Part shown: positions 44,336-53,156 of the stretch, one piece after another
Layout: every line of letters starts with the position of its first letter
Numbering within the stretch: position 1 is the first letter of the stretch
NCBI RefSeq assembly: GCF_003952525.1
Contig: NZ_CP034451.1
Location: forward strand, 434,001 to 498,000
Direction: 5' to 3'
Source of the DNA: Mesorhizobium sp. M3A.F.Ca.ET.080.04.2.1
GTDB lineage: Bacteria; Pseudomonadota; Alphaproteobacteria; Rhizobiales; Rhizobiaceae
Length of the DNA: 64,000 bases
Made by a program: the position numbers and the translations under genes
Notes under the pieces: model-generated
The model's database searches: none
The model's input: only the letters and a program-made list of their open reading frames with translations
Told to the model about the DNA's origin: nothing

Positions 44336-45322
44336 ATGCAGACTACGCTTGCCATAGCACCCATGATGGACTGGACAGACCGGCATTGCCGGTTCTTCCA
44401 CCGTCAGTTGACGCGCCGCGCGCTGCTCTACACCGAGATGGTGGTGGCGGACGCGGTCATTCATGGTGCGCGCCAGCGGCTGCTTGGATTCGACGATGCG
44501 GAGCATCCGGTGGCGCTGCAACTCGGCGGCTCCGACGCGGGAAAACTGGCCGAGGCGGCGGCGATCGGCGAGGGCTTTGGCTATGACGAGATCAATCTCA
44601 ATGTCGGCTGTCCGTCGGATCGCGTCCAGTCGGGCACGTTCGGCGCCTGCCTGATGAAGACGCCGGCGCTGGTTGCCGAATGCGTCGCGGCGATGAAGGC
44701 GGCGGTGAAAATCCCCGTCACGGTGAAATGCCGCATCGGCGTCGACGACCAGGATCCCGAACCTGCGCTCGATATGCTCGCCGACGGCGTTTTCGCGGCG
44801 GGTGCCGATGCGCTTTGGGTCCACGCCCGCAAGGCGTGGCTGGAGGGGCTGAGCCCGAAGGAAAACCGCGAGATCCCACCGCTCGATTATCCGCGCGTCT
44901 ATCGTCTGAAGGACAGAAAGCCTAACGAATTCATCGGCATCAATGGCGGTATTCAAACGCTGGAAGAAGTTTCGATGCATCTCGGCCATGTCGATGGTGC
45001 CATGCTCGGCCGCGCCGCCTACCATACGCCGGGCGTGCTTGCCGGTATCGATGCCGCGTTCTACGGCGAGGCGTCCGTCGCGTTCGATTATGCAGCGCTG
45101 ATCGAGGCCATGGCCGGTTACGCGGCACGGCATATCGAGGCAGGCGGCAGGCTCGGCCATGTCACGCGCCATATGGTCGGGCTATTCCATGGCCTGCCGG
45201 GCGCGCGCCGCTATCGGCAGATCCTGTCCACCGATGCGACCAGGCCGGGTGCCGGGCCGCAGGTGCTCAAGAAAGCCTTCGCGGCGATCGATTCTGCGGC
45301 GGCGGAAGCCGAGGCCGCCTGA
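44336..45322 (+). CDS. dusA: tRNA-dihydrouridine(20/20a) synthase DusA
   Basis: FMN enzyme that reduces uridines in the tRNA D-loop. IAPMMDWTDRHCRFFHR at the start is specific to DusA. Cys92 in NLNVGCPSDRVQ is the likely catalytic residue; VKCRIGVDD and FIGINGGIQ complete the FMN barrel. The ATG at 44336 gives 328 residues; the frame is open from 44201 without similarity. The 265 bases upstream to the regulator gene are AT-richer and should hold divergent promoters. Confidence 0.95.
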   Translation: MQTTLAIAPMMDWTDRHCRFFHRQLTRRALLYTEMVVADAVIHGARQRLLGFDDAEHPVALQLGGSDAGKLAEAAAIGEGFGYDEINLNVGCPSDRVQSGTFGACLMKTPALVAECVAAMKAAVKIPVTVKCRIGVDDQDPEPALDMLADGVFAAGADALWVHARKAWLEGLSPKENREIPPLDYPRVYRLKDRKPNEFIGINGGIQTLEEVSMHLGHVDGAMLGRAAYHTPGVLAGIDAAFYGEASVAFDYAALIEAMAGYAARHIEAGGRLGHVTRHMVGLFHGLPGARRYRQILSTDATRPGAGPQVLKKAFAAIDSAAAEAEAA

Positions 45323-45335
45323 GGCAAATCGGGAG

Positions 45336-46040
45336 TCAGTCCCGCAGGATCATTCGGTCGCCGCGCACGTCGAAACCCGACAGCGAGCCGATGAAATTCA
45401 TGCCGAGCAGGCTTCGCTCCAGCATGCCGGGTGCGGCAATCATGACCGGCATGCCTTTGCGCACGATGCCACCGATCGCCAGTTCGTCGGTCTTGACGGT
45501 GGCGGCGCGCGCCATGCCATTGGCGGTGGATACCAGCGTGGTGAAATCAAGCGCCGCCGGGTTGAACCCGACCGCCTGGGCGTCCTCGGCCGTCAGCACC
45601 GTGGTGGTCGCGCCGGTGTCGACCACTGCCCGCACAGGGGTGCCATTGATCAGGACGCGGGCTTCGAAATGGCCGTTGTCGGCCTTCTCGAGGGCGACCG
45701 TGGCGCGGCCATTGTCCACCCCGAGCGCCAGAGGACTGCCGGGAACCAAACCAGCGGTGACGCGGCTGGCCACATCCTGCAACTCATAGCGGTATTGATA
45801 GCCGGCGATCAGGGCCAGCACGATAGCCGCCCAGACGCCGAGACTGCGCGCCATGTCGCCCAGCGGCCTGCCCGAACGCAGAAAGCTGGCGCCGATCAGC
45901 GTGCCGAGCGCACCAAGCCAGATCAGCCGGCCGAAATCGTCGTTGGCGAACCCCAGGGTACGGCCGGACGAATCATTGAGCATCAGCAGCACCACCGCGA
46001 TGCCGATCACTGCCATCACGATCCAGAACAGCCGGTTCAT
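45336..46040 (-). CDS. TIGR02281-family retropepsin-like aspartic protease, membrane-anchored
   Basis: A 234-residue protein with three hydrophobic segments (about 3-21, 39-55 and 69-82) and a periplasmic domain holding the aspartic-protease motif D141-T-G-A in VVDTGATTTVL. The C-terminal LLGMNFIGSLSGFDVRGDRMIL is the family end. Members act as dimers, each supplying one Asp; physiological substrates are not known. It lies 13 bases after the DUF1289 gene on the same strand. Confidence 0.88.
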   Translation of the reverse strand: MNRLFWIVMAVIGIAVVLLMLNDSSGRTLGFANDDFGRLIWLGALGTLIGASFLRSGRPLGDMARSLGVWAAIVLALIAGYQYRYELQDVASRVTAGLVPGSPLALGVDNGRATVALEKADNGHFEARVLINGTPVRAVVDTGATTTVLTAEDAQAVGFNPAALDFTTLVSTANGMARAATVKTDELAIGGIVRKGMPVMIAAPGMLERSLLGMNFIGSLSGFDVRGDRMILRD

Positions 46041-46053
46041 GATGCGTCCCGTG

Positions 46054-46287
46054 TCATGACAGAGCGTCGCGCTCACGCGCCATGCGGGCGCGCCGCGTTT
46101 CCCGGCGCGGCCTCCGCTCGACGGTTTCGAGCCTGGCCGGCAGATCGGCCAGGACCGCTCGCCGGCTTTCCGGGGTCATCGCGATCCAGCCGGCGATTTC
46201 ATCGCGCGTGCGGCCGCAACCGAAGCAGAAGCCAGTTTTCATGTCGATCGAACAGACCAGGATGCAGGGAGACTCGATGGCGCTCAT
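46054..46287 (-). CDS. DUF1289 small cysteine-rich protein
   Basis: 77 residues beginning [21 protein letters not shown], with cysteines in the CxxxC-N8-CxxC arrangement (8, 12, 21, 24), probably a zinc or Fe-S site, then [14 protein letters not shown] and a basic C-terminus. This is the DUF1289 family; its function is unknown. It is co-oriented with the protease gene behind it, a pairing that suggests an operon. Confidence 0.88.
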   Translation of the reverse strand: MSAIESPCILVCSIDMKTGFCFGCGRTRDEIAGWIAMTPESRRAVLADLPARLETVERRPRRETRRARMARERDALS

Positions 46288-46440
46288 GCTTTGCTCGCGG
46301 CTTCACTCCACATGGTGCAACGGCGCAGCCAATGCAAGCCCTCCGCGAAGCGTCGCCAAGCGGCGATTTCGCGGCATTCCGAACGGTTGTGTCGATTGGA
46401 GAAGGCGGCTATCCCGTCGCGACCTTCTCAAACAGCCGCG

Positions 46441-47442
46441 ATGAACATGACCAGCCCGACGCCCTTCGATGATTTCCGCAGCCTGCTTTCGAAACTGCCG
46501 CCGGCCGACGGCGCGGCCGAGCGGCGCGTGCACGTGCTGTTCGGCAAGGCCGACAAACCGAAAGCTTCGCTCGGCCGCGTCGAGGATATCGCCGCCTGGC
46601 TCGCCGCTTGGAGCGGGCGGGCGCCGCCGGCGGTCAACCGCCCGCTGGTCGCGATCTTTGCCGGCAATCATGGCGCCGTCCGTCACGCCATCTCGCCGCG
46701 GCCGGTGGCGGCGACCGCCAATGCCGTCGAACTCTGCGCCGCCGGTGGCGCTGCCATCAATCAGATCTGTATCGCCAACGACCTAGGGCTGAAGGTGTTC
46801 GATCTAGCCTTGGACGTTCCGACCGGGGACATCACGGAAGAGGCGGCGCTCGCCGAGCGCGGCTGTGCCGCAACCATGGCCTTCGGCATGGAGGCCGTTG
46901 CCGGCGGTTCCGATCTGCTTTGTCTGGGCGATCTCGGCGTCGGCAATTCGACGATCGCCGCGGCGCTTTGCGCGGCTCTGTTCGGCGGCAAGGGCGTCGA
47001 CTGGGTCGGGCCGGGATCCGGGGCCGACGCGGCGATGATGGCGCACAAGACTAACGTGGTCGACCGTGGGCTGGCTCTCCATCGTGCCGGTATCGCCGAT
47101 CCCTTCGAGGCGCTGCGCCGGGTCGGGGGGCGCGAGTTCGCGGCGATCTGCGGCGCCATCCTGGCAGCCCGCATGGAGAAGATTCCGGTGCTGCTCGACG
47201 GATTTGCCGCGACCGCTGCGGCGGCGGTCCTGCATGCCGGCAATCCGGCCGCGCTCGACCATTGCCTGCTCGCCAGCCTGTCGCCCGAACCCGGCCATGC
47301 GAAAGCTGCTGACCGGCTCGGGCTGCGACCTCTGCTCGATCTCGGGGTCAGCCACGGCGAAGGGGTGGGGGCCGCGCTTGCCGCGGGCCTGGTGAAGGCC
47401 GCCGCGCTCACCAGTTCCGGCATGGCGGCTGCTGTGCGGTAG
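46441..47442 (+). CDS. cobT: Nicotinate-nucleotide--dimethylbenzimidazole phosphoribosyltransferase
   Basis: Activates dimethylbenzimidazole for the lower ligand of cobalamin. The 333-residue product has IFAGNHGAVRHAIS, the CobT signature LCLGDLGVGNSTIAAAL, GPGSGAD, and GVSHGEGVGAALA with the conserved Glu near the C-terminus. The ATG at 46441 fits the homology; a longer frame starts at 46291. No cobalamin riboswitch was recognised before it and no other cob genes are in the window. Confidence 0.93.
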   Translation: MNMTSPTPFDDFRSLLSKLPPADGAAERRVHVLFGKADKPKASLGRVEDIAAWLAAWSGRAPPAVNRPLVAIFAGNHGAVRHAISPRPVAATANAVELCAAGGAAINQICIANDLGLKVFDLALDVPTGDITEEAALAERGCAATMAFGMEAVAGGSDLLCLGDLGVGNSTIAAALCAALFGGKGVDWVGPGSGADAAMMAHKTNVVDRGLALHRAGIADPFEALRRVGGREFAAICGAILAARMEKIPVLLDGFAATAAAAVLHAGNPAALDHCLLASLSPEPGHAKAADRLGLRPLLDLGVSHGEGVGAALAAGLVKAAALTSSGMAAAVR

Positions 47443-47457
47443 GGGAAGTTTCCAACG

Positions 47458-48978
47458 CTAGCGCCGGCGCGCTGCCACCGCTTTGGTCGGCAGTGCCGGC
47501 AATTCCTCCATCACCCGGCTCAACGGGAAGGTGGCGATGGCCTCGGTACCTTCGCGCAACTTGGAGTTCAGCTCGAATTCGCCGCCATGCATGGCGAGCA
47601 GACCCTGGACGATCGGCAGGCCAAGGCCGGTACCTTGCTCCGCGCTCTTGATGGCGATCGAGCCCTGCCCGAAGGCGGAAAGCACCACCGGGATTTCCTC
47701 CTGCGGTATGCCGGGACCATTGTCCTTGACCGAGACATACTGGCCGCCGCCCGCTGTCCAGCCGACACGCACCCGCACTTCGCCTCCCGACGGGGTGAAC
47801 TTGATCGCGTTGGACAACAGGTTGAGCGTGATCTGCCGCACGGCCCGCTCGTCGGCGAGCAGGCGCGGCAGGGTCGTCTCGAATTCCTGGACGACGCGGA
47901 TATCCTTGTTGCGGGCCCTGAGTTCCATCATGTGGCAGCAATCCTCGACCACCGTCACCAGCATCACCGGTTCCTCGTTCAGCTGATAGCGGCCGGCCTC
48001 GATGCGCGACAGGTCGAGGATCTCGTTGATCAGGTCGAGCAGGTGCTGGCCCGATTCGTGGACGTCGCGTGCGTATTCGCGATAGGTCGGATTGTTCATG
48101 GGGCCCAGCACCTCATTGGCCATCACTTCCGAGAAGCCGAGTATGGCGTTCAGCGGGGTCCTCAGTTCATGGCTCATCGAGGCAAGAAAGCGCGACTTGG
48201 CCAGATTGGCATCCTCCGCGCGCCGGCGCGCCTCGTCAGACATCGACTTCGCCGTCTCCACCTCGGCGACAAGCGCATCCTTCTCCGAGCGGAAGGAAAG
48301 CAGCATCCATGACGACTGGTTCAGCTGGCGCGCGACATAGGCGAAGAAGGGCAGGGCGACGATCAGCAGCGCTGCCATCACCGATCCGATCGGCAACCAC
48401 AGCCCTGCCACGGCATAGGCATAGACGCCTACCGGTATGGCAAAGGTCGCCACCATGACGCCGCCCAGGGAGGACGCCATCACCGCCGTGATGGCCATGG
48501 CGACCAACAGCAGCATGGCCTTGATCACCTGGAACTGGTCGACCTGGCATGCGCCGCAACCCAGCCATGCGAACCAGGCCCAGCACAGTCCACAGAGGAA
48601 ATGACCGATCAGGAATTCCCGGCGCGTCCGGGAGGGGGCGATTGCCGATGCTTCCGTCCGTTCCACACGGCGCGCCAGGAAGGCGACGGCCGTGTAGCAG
48701 ACCAGCGTGAGCAAGGCCCAGACGGGGATCTGCCTGCCCAGGCCGGCGAACAGGCCGACCGTCGCGATCGCAAGCACCAGAAGCGGGATGGCTGCAGCGC
48801 TCACCACCATGGCGCGAGCGTGGAGCTTCAGCAGTTCCCGGTCGAAGTCGGGGCTGCCCGCCTGCTGCGAGAGACGGTCACGCGTCCTACGCACCGCGCG
48901 CGCAACGTCGCTGTTGCGGTGCGGTCTCCTGCGATCCACAATGAATTTGTCCGCTGTGTCCGAGCGTAGCAAAGGCAT
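47458..48978 (-). CDS. Membrane sensor histidine kinase (PdhS/DivJ-like kinase core)
   Basis: 506 residues. About six membrane helices fall in residues 58-217, followed by a short coiled coil and a HisKA domain with phospho-His H270 in SMSHELRTPLNAILGF. The ATPase domain has NLLSNAIKFTP, VKDNGPGIP and GTGLGLPIVQGLLAMHGG. The segment after the His (SEVMANEVLGPMNNPTYREY) is like the PdhS/DivJ cell-cycle kinases, which would suggest DivK as partner, but similar text occurs in many rhizobial kinases. No response regulator gene is adjacent. The ATG at 48978 is preferred to the TTG before it. Confidence 0.9.
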   Translation of the reverse strand: MPLLRSDTADKFIVDRRRPHRNSDVARAVRRTRDRLSQQAGSPDFDRELLKLHARAMVVSAAAIPLLVLAIATVGLFAGLGRQIPVWALLTLVCYTAVAFLARRVERTEASAIAPSRTRREFLIGHFLCGLCWAWFAWLGCGACQVDQFQVIKAMLLLVAMAITAVMASSLGGVMVATFAIPVGVYAYAVAGLWLPIGSVMAALLIVALPFFAYVARQLNQSSWMLLSFRSEKDALVAEVETAKSMSDEARRRAEDANLAKSRFLASMSHELRTPLNAILGFSEVMANEVLGPMNNPTYREYARDVHESGQHLLDLINEILDLSRIEAGRYQLNEEPVMLVTVVEDCCHMMELRARNKDIRVVQEFETTLPRLLADERAVRQITLNLLSNAIKFTPSGGEVRVRVGWTAGGGQYVSVKDNGPGIPQEEIPVVLSAFGQGSIAIKSAEQGTGLGLPIVQGLLAMHGGEFELNSKLREGTEAIATFPLSRVMEELPALPTKAVAARRR

Positions 48979-49052
48979 CAAAAGTTCAATTCTGCGCGCA
49001 GCGATTTCAATTCGTTAAGCTACGTTCGAATGATTAAGAGACTGTTTGCCAT

Positions 49053-49673
49053 ATGAGCCGTTCCTGGTCGCGAGGGCCGCGCCGGCGCTACGCGCCTAGC
49101 CAGCCGCGGAGCCTTCGGCAAAGGCTGCTGGACTACGGGTTGACCGTACTTGTGCTTGGCCTGCTCATCCTGGTGGCGGCTCGGATCGATCGTTTCGAGT
49201 TGCGCAGGGAGGAGGGCGCGGCGATCGTCAATGATGGCGATTCGATCACGCTGGGGGCGGTGCGCATCCGTATGCGGGGCATCGATGCGCCGGAGTATAC
49301 GCAGGTCTGCCGCAAGGACGGCGCCGACTATCTCTGCGGCATGCTGGCGAGGCAGGCTCTCGTGCGTCTTATCGCTGATAGGCCGGTATCCTGCAGCGGC
49401 TGGCAGCGCGATCGCTACGGCCGGCTGCTCGGCGATTGCAAGGCGGGAGAGACCGATTTGAACCGGGCTCAGGTGCAGGCTGGATGGGCCGTCGCCTATG
49501 GCGACTTCGAGGCCGAGCAGGCTGTCGCGAGGGCGGCCAAGGTCGGTATCTGGGCCGGCACGTTCGAGGCGCCGCAGGACTGGCGCGACAGTCATCACCA
49601 CCGGATCGAAAGGAAGCACGGCCTGCTGGCTTCGCTCGGCGATTCGCTGCGTGAACTCTTCCGGCTGTGGTGA
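49053..49673 (+). CDS. Thermonuclease (SNase-like) family protein, membrane-anchored
   Basis: 206 residues. A basic N-terminus, then one membrane segment (about 28-44), then an SNase-like domain: VNDGDSITLGAVRIRMRGIDAPEY gives the calcium and catalytic Asp/Arg residues, and DRYGRLLGDC the second catalytic part. The second half is short compared with staphylococcal nuclease. It faces the periplasm if the single helix is a signal anchor. Divergent from the kinase gene. Confidence 0.87.
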   Translation: MSRSWSRGPRRRYAPSQPRSLRQRLLDYGLTVLVLGLLILVAARIDRFELRREEGAAIVNDGDSITLGAVRIRMRGIDAPEYTQVCRKDGADYLCGMLARQALVRLIADRPVSCSGWQRDRYGRLLGDCKAGETDLNRAQVQAGWAVAYGDFEAEQAVARAAKVGIWAGTFEAPQDWRDSHHHRIERKHGLLASLGDSLRELFRLW

Positions 49674-49720
49674 TGCTTCGTGGCACGCCCTATGATCGGT
49701 TGGAAAATCGGGAGAATGGA

Positions 49721-50332
49721 ATGAAGCTGTTCGATGGCGGTCGCGCGCCCAATCCGAGGCGCGTTCGGGTCTTCCTAGCGGAAAAAGGATTGACGGTGCC
49801 GCTGGTGCCCATCGACATGCGCGCACTGGAGCATCGCGCAGAAGCCGTGGCTTCGCGCAATCCGCTGCGGCGTCTGCCGGTCCTGGAACTCGACGACGGC
49901 ACGATCATCACCGAATCCATCGCCATCTGCCGCTACTTCGAGGAACTGCATCCGGATCCTGCCTTGTTCGGGCAGGGCGCGCTCGGCAAGGCGAAGGTCG
50001 AGATGTGGCAAAGGCGCATGGAGTTCAACCTGCTGAGTTGTGTGGCCGCCGCCTTCCGGCACATCCATCCGGCGATGAAGGATTGGGAGGTGCCGCAGAT
50101 CCCCGAATGGGGCGAAGCCAACAAGCCCAAGGCAATCGAGTTCCTGCATCAACTCGACCGCGAACTGGCGGACAGGGAATTCGCCGCTGGCGATCATTAT
50201 TCGGTCGCCGACATCACCGGGCTGATCGCCATCGATTTCATGAAACCGGCGCGTATCAAGCTGCCGGAGGAATGCACCAATGTGCAGCGCTGGCACGCCG
50301 CGATCTCCAGCCGGCCGAGCGCCGCTGCCTGA
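49721..50332 (+). CDS. Glutathione S-transferase family protein
   Basis: 203 residues. The thioredoxin-like N-domain has MKLFDGGRAPNPRRVRVFLAEKG, RRLPVLELDDGTIITES (cis-Pro and Glu-Ser for glutathione binding) and the helical C-domain from about residue 85. Catalytic residue: Ser/Ala position within GGRAPNP is not a clear Ser, so activity is uncertain. The ATG at 49721 follows GGAGAATGGA. Confidence 0.88.
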   Translation: MKLFDGGRAPNPRRVRVFLAEKGLTVPLVPIDMRALEHRAEAVASRNPLRRLPVLELDDGTIITESIAICRYFEELHPDPALFGQGALGKAKVEMWQRRMEFNLLSCVAAAFRHIHPAMKDWEVPQIPEWGEANKPKAIEFLHQLDRELADREFAAGDHYSVADITGLIAIDFMKPARIKLPEECTNVQRWHAAISSRPSAAA

Positions 50333-50358
50333 GTGAAAGCGTGGACCGGCCGCCTGGA

Positions 50359-50976
50359 ATGAAGGAAGAACTGGCGCGCCTGGCCGCAAGGGTACAGAGC
50401 TGCCGCATCTGCGCCGAGCATCCGCGCGGCCGGCCCCTGCCGCATGAACCGCGCCCCGTGCTCAGGCCGTCATCGCGGGCCCGCATCCTGCTCGCCGGCC
50501 AGGCGCCGGGCACCAAGGTGCACGTTTCGGGGATGCCGTTCACCGACGCTTCGGGCGACCGGCTGCGAAGCTGGCTCGGCGTCAGCAGCGAGGAGTTCTA
50601 CGACATCGACAAATTCGCCATCGTGCCGATGGGTTTCTGTTTTCCAGGGCAGGACGCCAAGGGCGCCGACCTGCCGCCGCGCCGCGAGTGTGCGCCGGCC
50701 TGGCGGGCCGAGCTCATGGCACTGATGCCGCAGATCGATCTGGTGCTGACGATCGGCGGCTACGCCCAAGCCTGGCACATGGGCCCTGCACGCCGGACCT
50801 CGCTAACCGACACGGTGAAGGACTGGCGCGCCCTATGGCACGCCGCAGCCGCGCCGAAGGTCCTGCCGCTGCCGCATCCATCATGGCGGAACACCGGCTG
50901 GCTGAAGAAGAATCCATGGTTTGAAATGGATTTGCTGCCGTTCCTGAGGTCGGAAATCCGCTATCGCCTTGATTAG
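50359..50976 (+). CDS. Uracil-DNA glycosylase family protein (Fe-S type fold)
   Basis: 205 residues with CRICAEHPRGRPLPHE near the N-terminus, LLAGQAPGTKVHVSG (active-site motif A), FYDIDKFAIVPMGFCFPG, and HPSWRNTGWLKKNPWF (motif with His). This is the UDG superfamily subgroup seen in many proteobacteria, removing uracil or related damage from DNA. There are only three or four cysteines, so an Fe-S cluster is possible but not certain. A GTG at 50341 is an alternative start. Confidence 0.85.
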   Translation: MKEELARLAARVQSCRICAEHPRGRPLPHEPRPVLRPSSRARILLAGQAPGTKVHVSGMPFTDASGDRLRSWLGVSSEEFYDIDKFAIVPMGFCFPGQDAKGADLPPRRECAPAWRAELMALMPQIDLVLTIGGYAQAWHMGPARRTSLTDTVKDWRALWHAAAAPKVLPLPHPSWRNTGWLKKNPWFEMDLLPFLRSEIRYRLD

Positions 50977-51084
50977 TGGCTCTGCAAGAAATCACTCGCT
51001 TTTACCGCGTTGAGCAGAATTTCTTTCTTGTGAACAGCCCCAATAAAAGGGAATATAGCCAAACCATTCCTCTGGAGCCCCGAA

Positions 51085-51576
51085 ATGGATCGCCTTGACC
51101 GAAAAATTCTGCGCCTTCTTCAGGAGGACGCGACACTCGCGGTCGCCGACGTCGCGAAGAAAGTCGGCCTGTCGACCACGCCGTGCTGGCGGCGCATCCA
51201 GAAGCTCGAGGAAGAGGGCGTCATCAAGCGGCGCGTGGCCATCCTCGACCATGAGAAGGTCAATGTCCGCGTCACCGTCTTCGTGTCGATCCGCACCAAT
51301 TCGCACAGCCACGAATGGCTACGGCGCTTCTCCGAAGTCATCCAGGAATTTCCCGAGGTGGTCGAATTTTACCGGATGAGCGGCGACGTCGATTATCTCT
51401 TGCGCGTGGTGGTGCCCGACATCGCCGCGTATGACGCTTTCTACAAGCGGCTGATCGCCAAGATCGAGATCCGCGATGTGTCGTCGTCTTTCGCAATGGA
51501 GCAGATCAAGTACACGACCGAGATGCCGCTCGACTACATGATCCTGGACAAGGAGTCGGGCGCAAATGCGGCGTAA
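51085..51576 (+). CDS. Lrp/AsnC-family transcriptional regulator
   Basis: 163 residues: an N-terminal helix-turn-helix (MDRLDRKILRLLQEDATLAV, then KKVGLSTTPCWRRIQKLE) and the AsnC ligand-binding domain (residues 65-150) with FYRMSGDVDYLLRVVVPD. The effector is probably an amino acid. No obvious target gene is divergent from it, so the regulon cannot be read from context. Confidence 0.92.
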   Translation: MDRLDRKILRLLQEDATLAVADVAKKVGLSTTPCWRRIQKLEEEGVIKRRVAILDHEKVNVRVTVFVSIRTNSHSHEWLRRFSEVIQEFPEVVEFYRMSGDVDYLLRVVVPDIAAYDAFYKRLIAKIEIRDVSSSFAMEQIKYTTEMPLDYMILDKESGANAA

Positions 51577-51598
51577 GGGCTGCACGAGGTGATAAGTC

Positions 51599-52171
51599 TT
51601 ACTTCTTGCTTTTATTCAGGAAATTCCAAGGAGAATTGATGGGTGGCGCGACGGCATCAGGCACGGTCTCGACGCTCGCCACCTCGGCCTTGCGCACCGT
51701 GTAGCCTGACTGGACGATCAGCACGCCGTCGAGGATGAAGAGCTGGCTCTTCTCCATGCCGGGCTTCAGCACGCCGGTAACCGAGACCGGCTGGTAGGCC
51801 TCCGATACTCTGTAAGGTTGCGCCGGCGTGACCAGCACGATCTGGTTCGGCGGCGGCGTCGGCATATGGCTGCAGGCGCCGGTCCAAGGCACCAGCAGGA
51901 ACTGGTAGACGAGGTCGCCGTCGCGATCGACCGGCAAAGCATAGCCGGCCAATTGAATGGTCTTGTCTTGGAGGTTGAGCGACAGCGTCTCGCCGTGGTC
52001 CGGCAGTTTTGCCGCGATCATCGGCAGATTGGAGTCTTCCGCGATAGCCTGTGTCTTCGGGCGCAGATCCTTCCAGAAGATATGTGCGACGTCGGCCGCG
52101 GCATCGGCTCCGGTGGACGCGAGGACCAGCACGGCCGCCAGCATCGCCCGTGGTTTGAAATGGTTTGTCAT
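51599..52171 (-). CDS. DUF3299 exported protein
   Basis: 190 residues with a signal peptide (MTNHFKPRAMLAAVLVLAS, cleavage near ADA-AA). The mature part has LAGYALPVDRDGDLVYQFLL, WTGACSHMPTPPPNQIV and the strand PVSVTGVLK, the pattern of DUF3299. The family's role is unknown; it is often near metal or membrane transport genes. The ATG at 52171 is preferred to 52192. A perfect 8-bp inverted repeat (52191-52211) lies directly upstream and may be a regulatory site or the end of the upstream transcript. Confidence 0.82.
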   Translation of the reverse strand: MTNHFKPRAMLAAVLVLASTGADAAADVAHIFWKDLRPKTQAIAEDSNLPMIAAKLPDHGETLSLNLQDKTIQLAGYALPVDRDGDLVYQFLLVPWTGACSHMPTPPPNQIVLVTPAQPYRVSEAYQPVSVTGVLKPGMEKSQLFILDGVLIVQSGYTVRKAEVASVETVPDAVAPPINSPWNFLNKSKK

Positions 52172-52235
52172 GGTCGCTCCATCCTCCGCCACTCGATTTC
52201 CGGAATCGAGTAAAAGCGGCGTTACCGTTCCAGGC

Positions 52236-52445
52236 TCAATGCTCCAGCCGCATCACGTGCCGGCGCGATCCCGCCATGCCAGTTTCCTGGAAGCCACGCG
52301 CCGAAAACATCTCGCGAAAGCCCATGAACCTGTAGCTGGGCGAGGCCTCGTCGACCGGATAGGCCTCAATGGCAGTCGCGCCTGCGGCGAAGGCATGGTC
52401 CACGGCATCGTCGGCGTCGCTTCGATGAAGCGGATGCGGTCGAGA
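52236..52445 (-). pseudogene. C-terminal remnant of a GNAT acetyltransferase gene
   Basis: After the alkD stop codon the same frame stays open and encodes about 55 residues with similarity to the end of a GNAT acetyltransferase: AFAAGATAIEAYPVDEASPS, YRFMGFREMFSARGF and GSRRHVMRLEH. The acetyl-CoA-binding first half is missing. No good start or ribosome site is present (a GTG near 52404 is the only option). It is best read as a truncated gene left by a deletion that joined it to alkD. Confidence 0.7.
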
Positions 52446-53150
52446 TCAAGTTTTTCTGGCAGCGAGCCGCTCGAGCTGTTTGGGATCTGTCATTTCCTTG
52501 ACCGCATCCTTGCCGATCCAGCGCGCCGTCTTGTCGGACGATGCCGCCAGTTCTTCGGCGAGCGCAAGGGCAGGGGCGTGCAACGCCAGCGAGCGCTTGC
52601 CGATCTGCCGCAGCGCCCAGTTGACCGCTTTGCGGACGAAATTGCGCGGATCGCGAGAATGCTTTTCGATCAGCGGCAGACAGGAAAGAAAGGTCGCGTC
52701 CGGCTCCTTCTTCAGATGCACCGCGGCCCAAGCCAGCATGGCAAAGGCGGTGCGGCGGACGAATTCGCGCTCGTCCTCGGCGAACTCGTCGATCAATTCG
52801 CGCCAGAAGGGCGTTTCCGCAAACAGGTCAGCAACGCTGTCGACGACCTCCCAGCTGTCGAAATCGGCGGCCCAGCGCCGGCATTGCTCGACGGTGAGCT
52901 TTTTCGGGTCGCCGGTGAAGGCACCCATCAGCCGGGCCTCGCGGATGCCGCTGGCCCAAAGCAGCAGCGCCCGGTCGTGGTTCTTCTTCAGCTTGCGCGC
53001 CAGCGGCCGCAGATCAGAATTGCCGACGCCTAACGCGGTCGTGGTCGTGATGCCGAACCGCGCCATTCCGGCGCGGTTTTCCGCTTTGCCGATCGCGCGC
53101 AGGTGGGCGACGATATCGTCGGCGCTCCAGTTCGGATCGGGCAGGGACAT
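52446..53150 (-). CDS. DNA alkylation repair protein (AlkD-like HEAT repeats)
   Basis: 234 residues with FGITTTTALGVGNSDLRPLAR and KNHDRALLLWASGIREARLMG near the N-terminus, WEVVDSVADLF, FVRRTAFAMLAWAAVH and NFVRKAVNWALRQIGKRS. These are the helical repeats of the AlkC/AlkD glycosylase superfamily, which remove alkylated bases. It starts seven bases after the dehydrogenase stop, so the two may be co-transcribed. Confidence 0.9.
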   Translation of the reverse strand: MSLPDPNWSADDIVAHLRAIGKAENRAGMARFGITTTTALGVGNSDLRPLARKLKKNHDRALLLWASGIREARLMGAFTGDPKKLTVEQCRRWAADFDSWEVVDSVADLFAETPFWRELIDEFAEDEREFVRRTAFAMLAWAAVHLKKEPDATFLSCLPLIEKHSRDPRNFVRKAVNWALRQIGKRSLALHAPALALAEELAASSDKTARWIGKDAVKEMTDPKQLERLAARKT

Positions 53151-53156
53151 CGCCCT

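Noticed and set aside
46288..46440. A cobalamin riboswitch before cobT
   Set aside because: The leader is short and has none of the conserved B12-box sequence (GCCACTG).
50005..50358. Longer N-terminus for the uracil-DNA glycosylase
   Set aside because: The open frame overlaps the GST gene and shows no similarity before the MKEE start.
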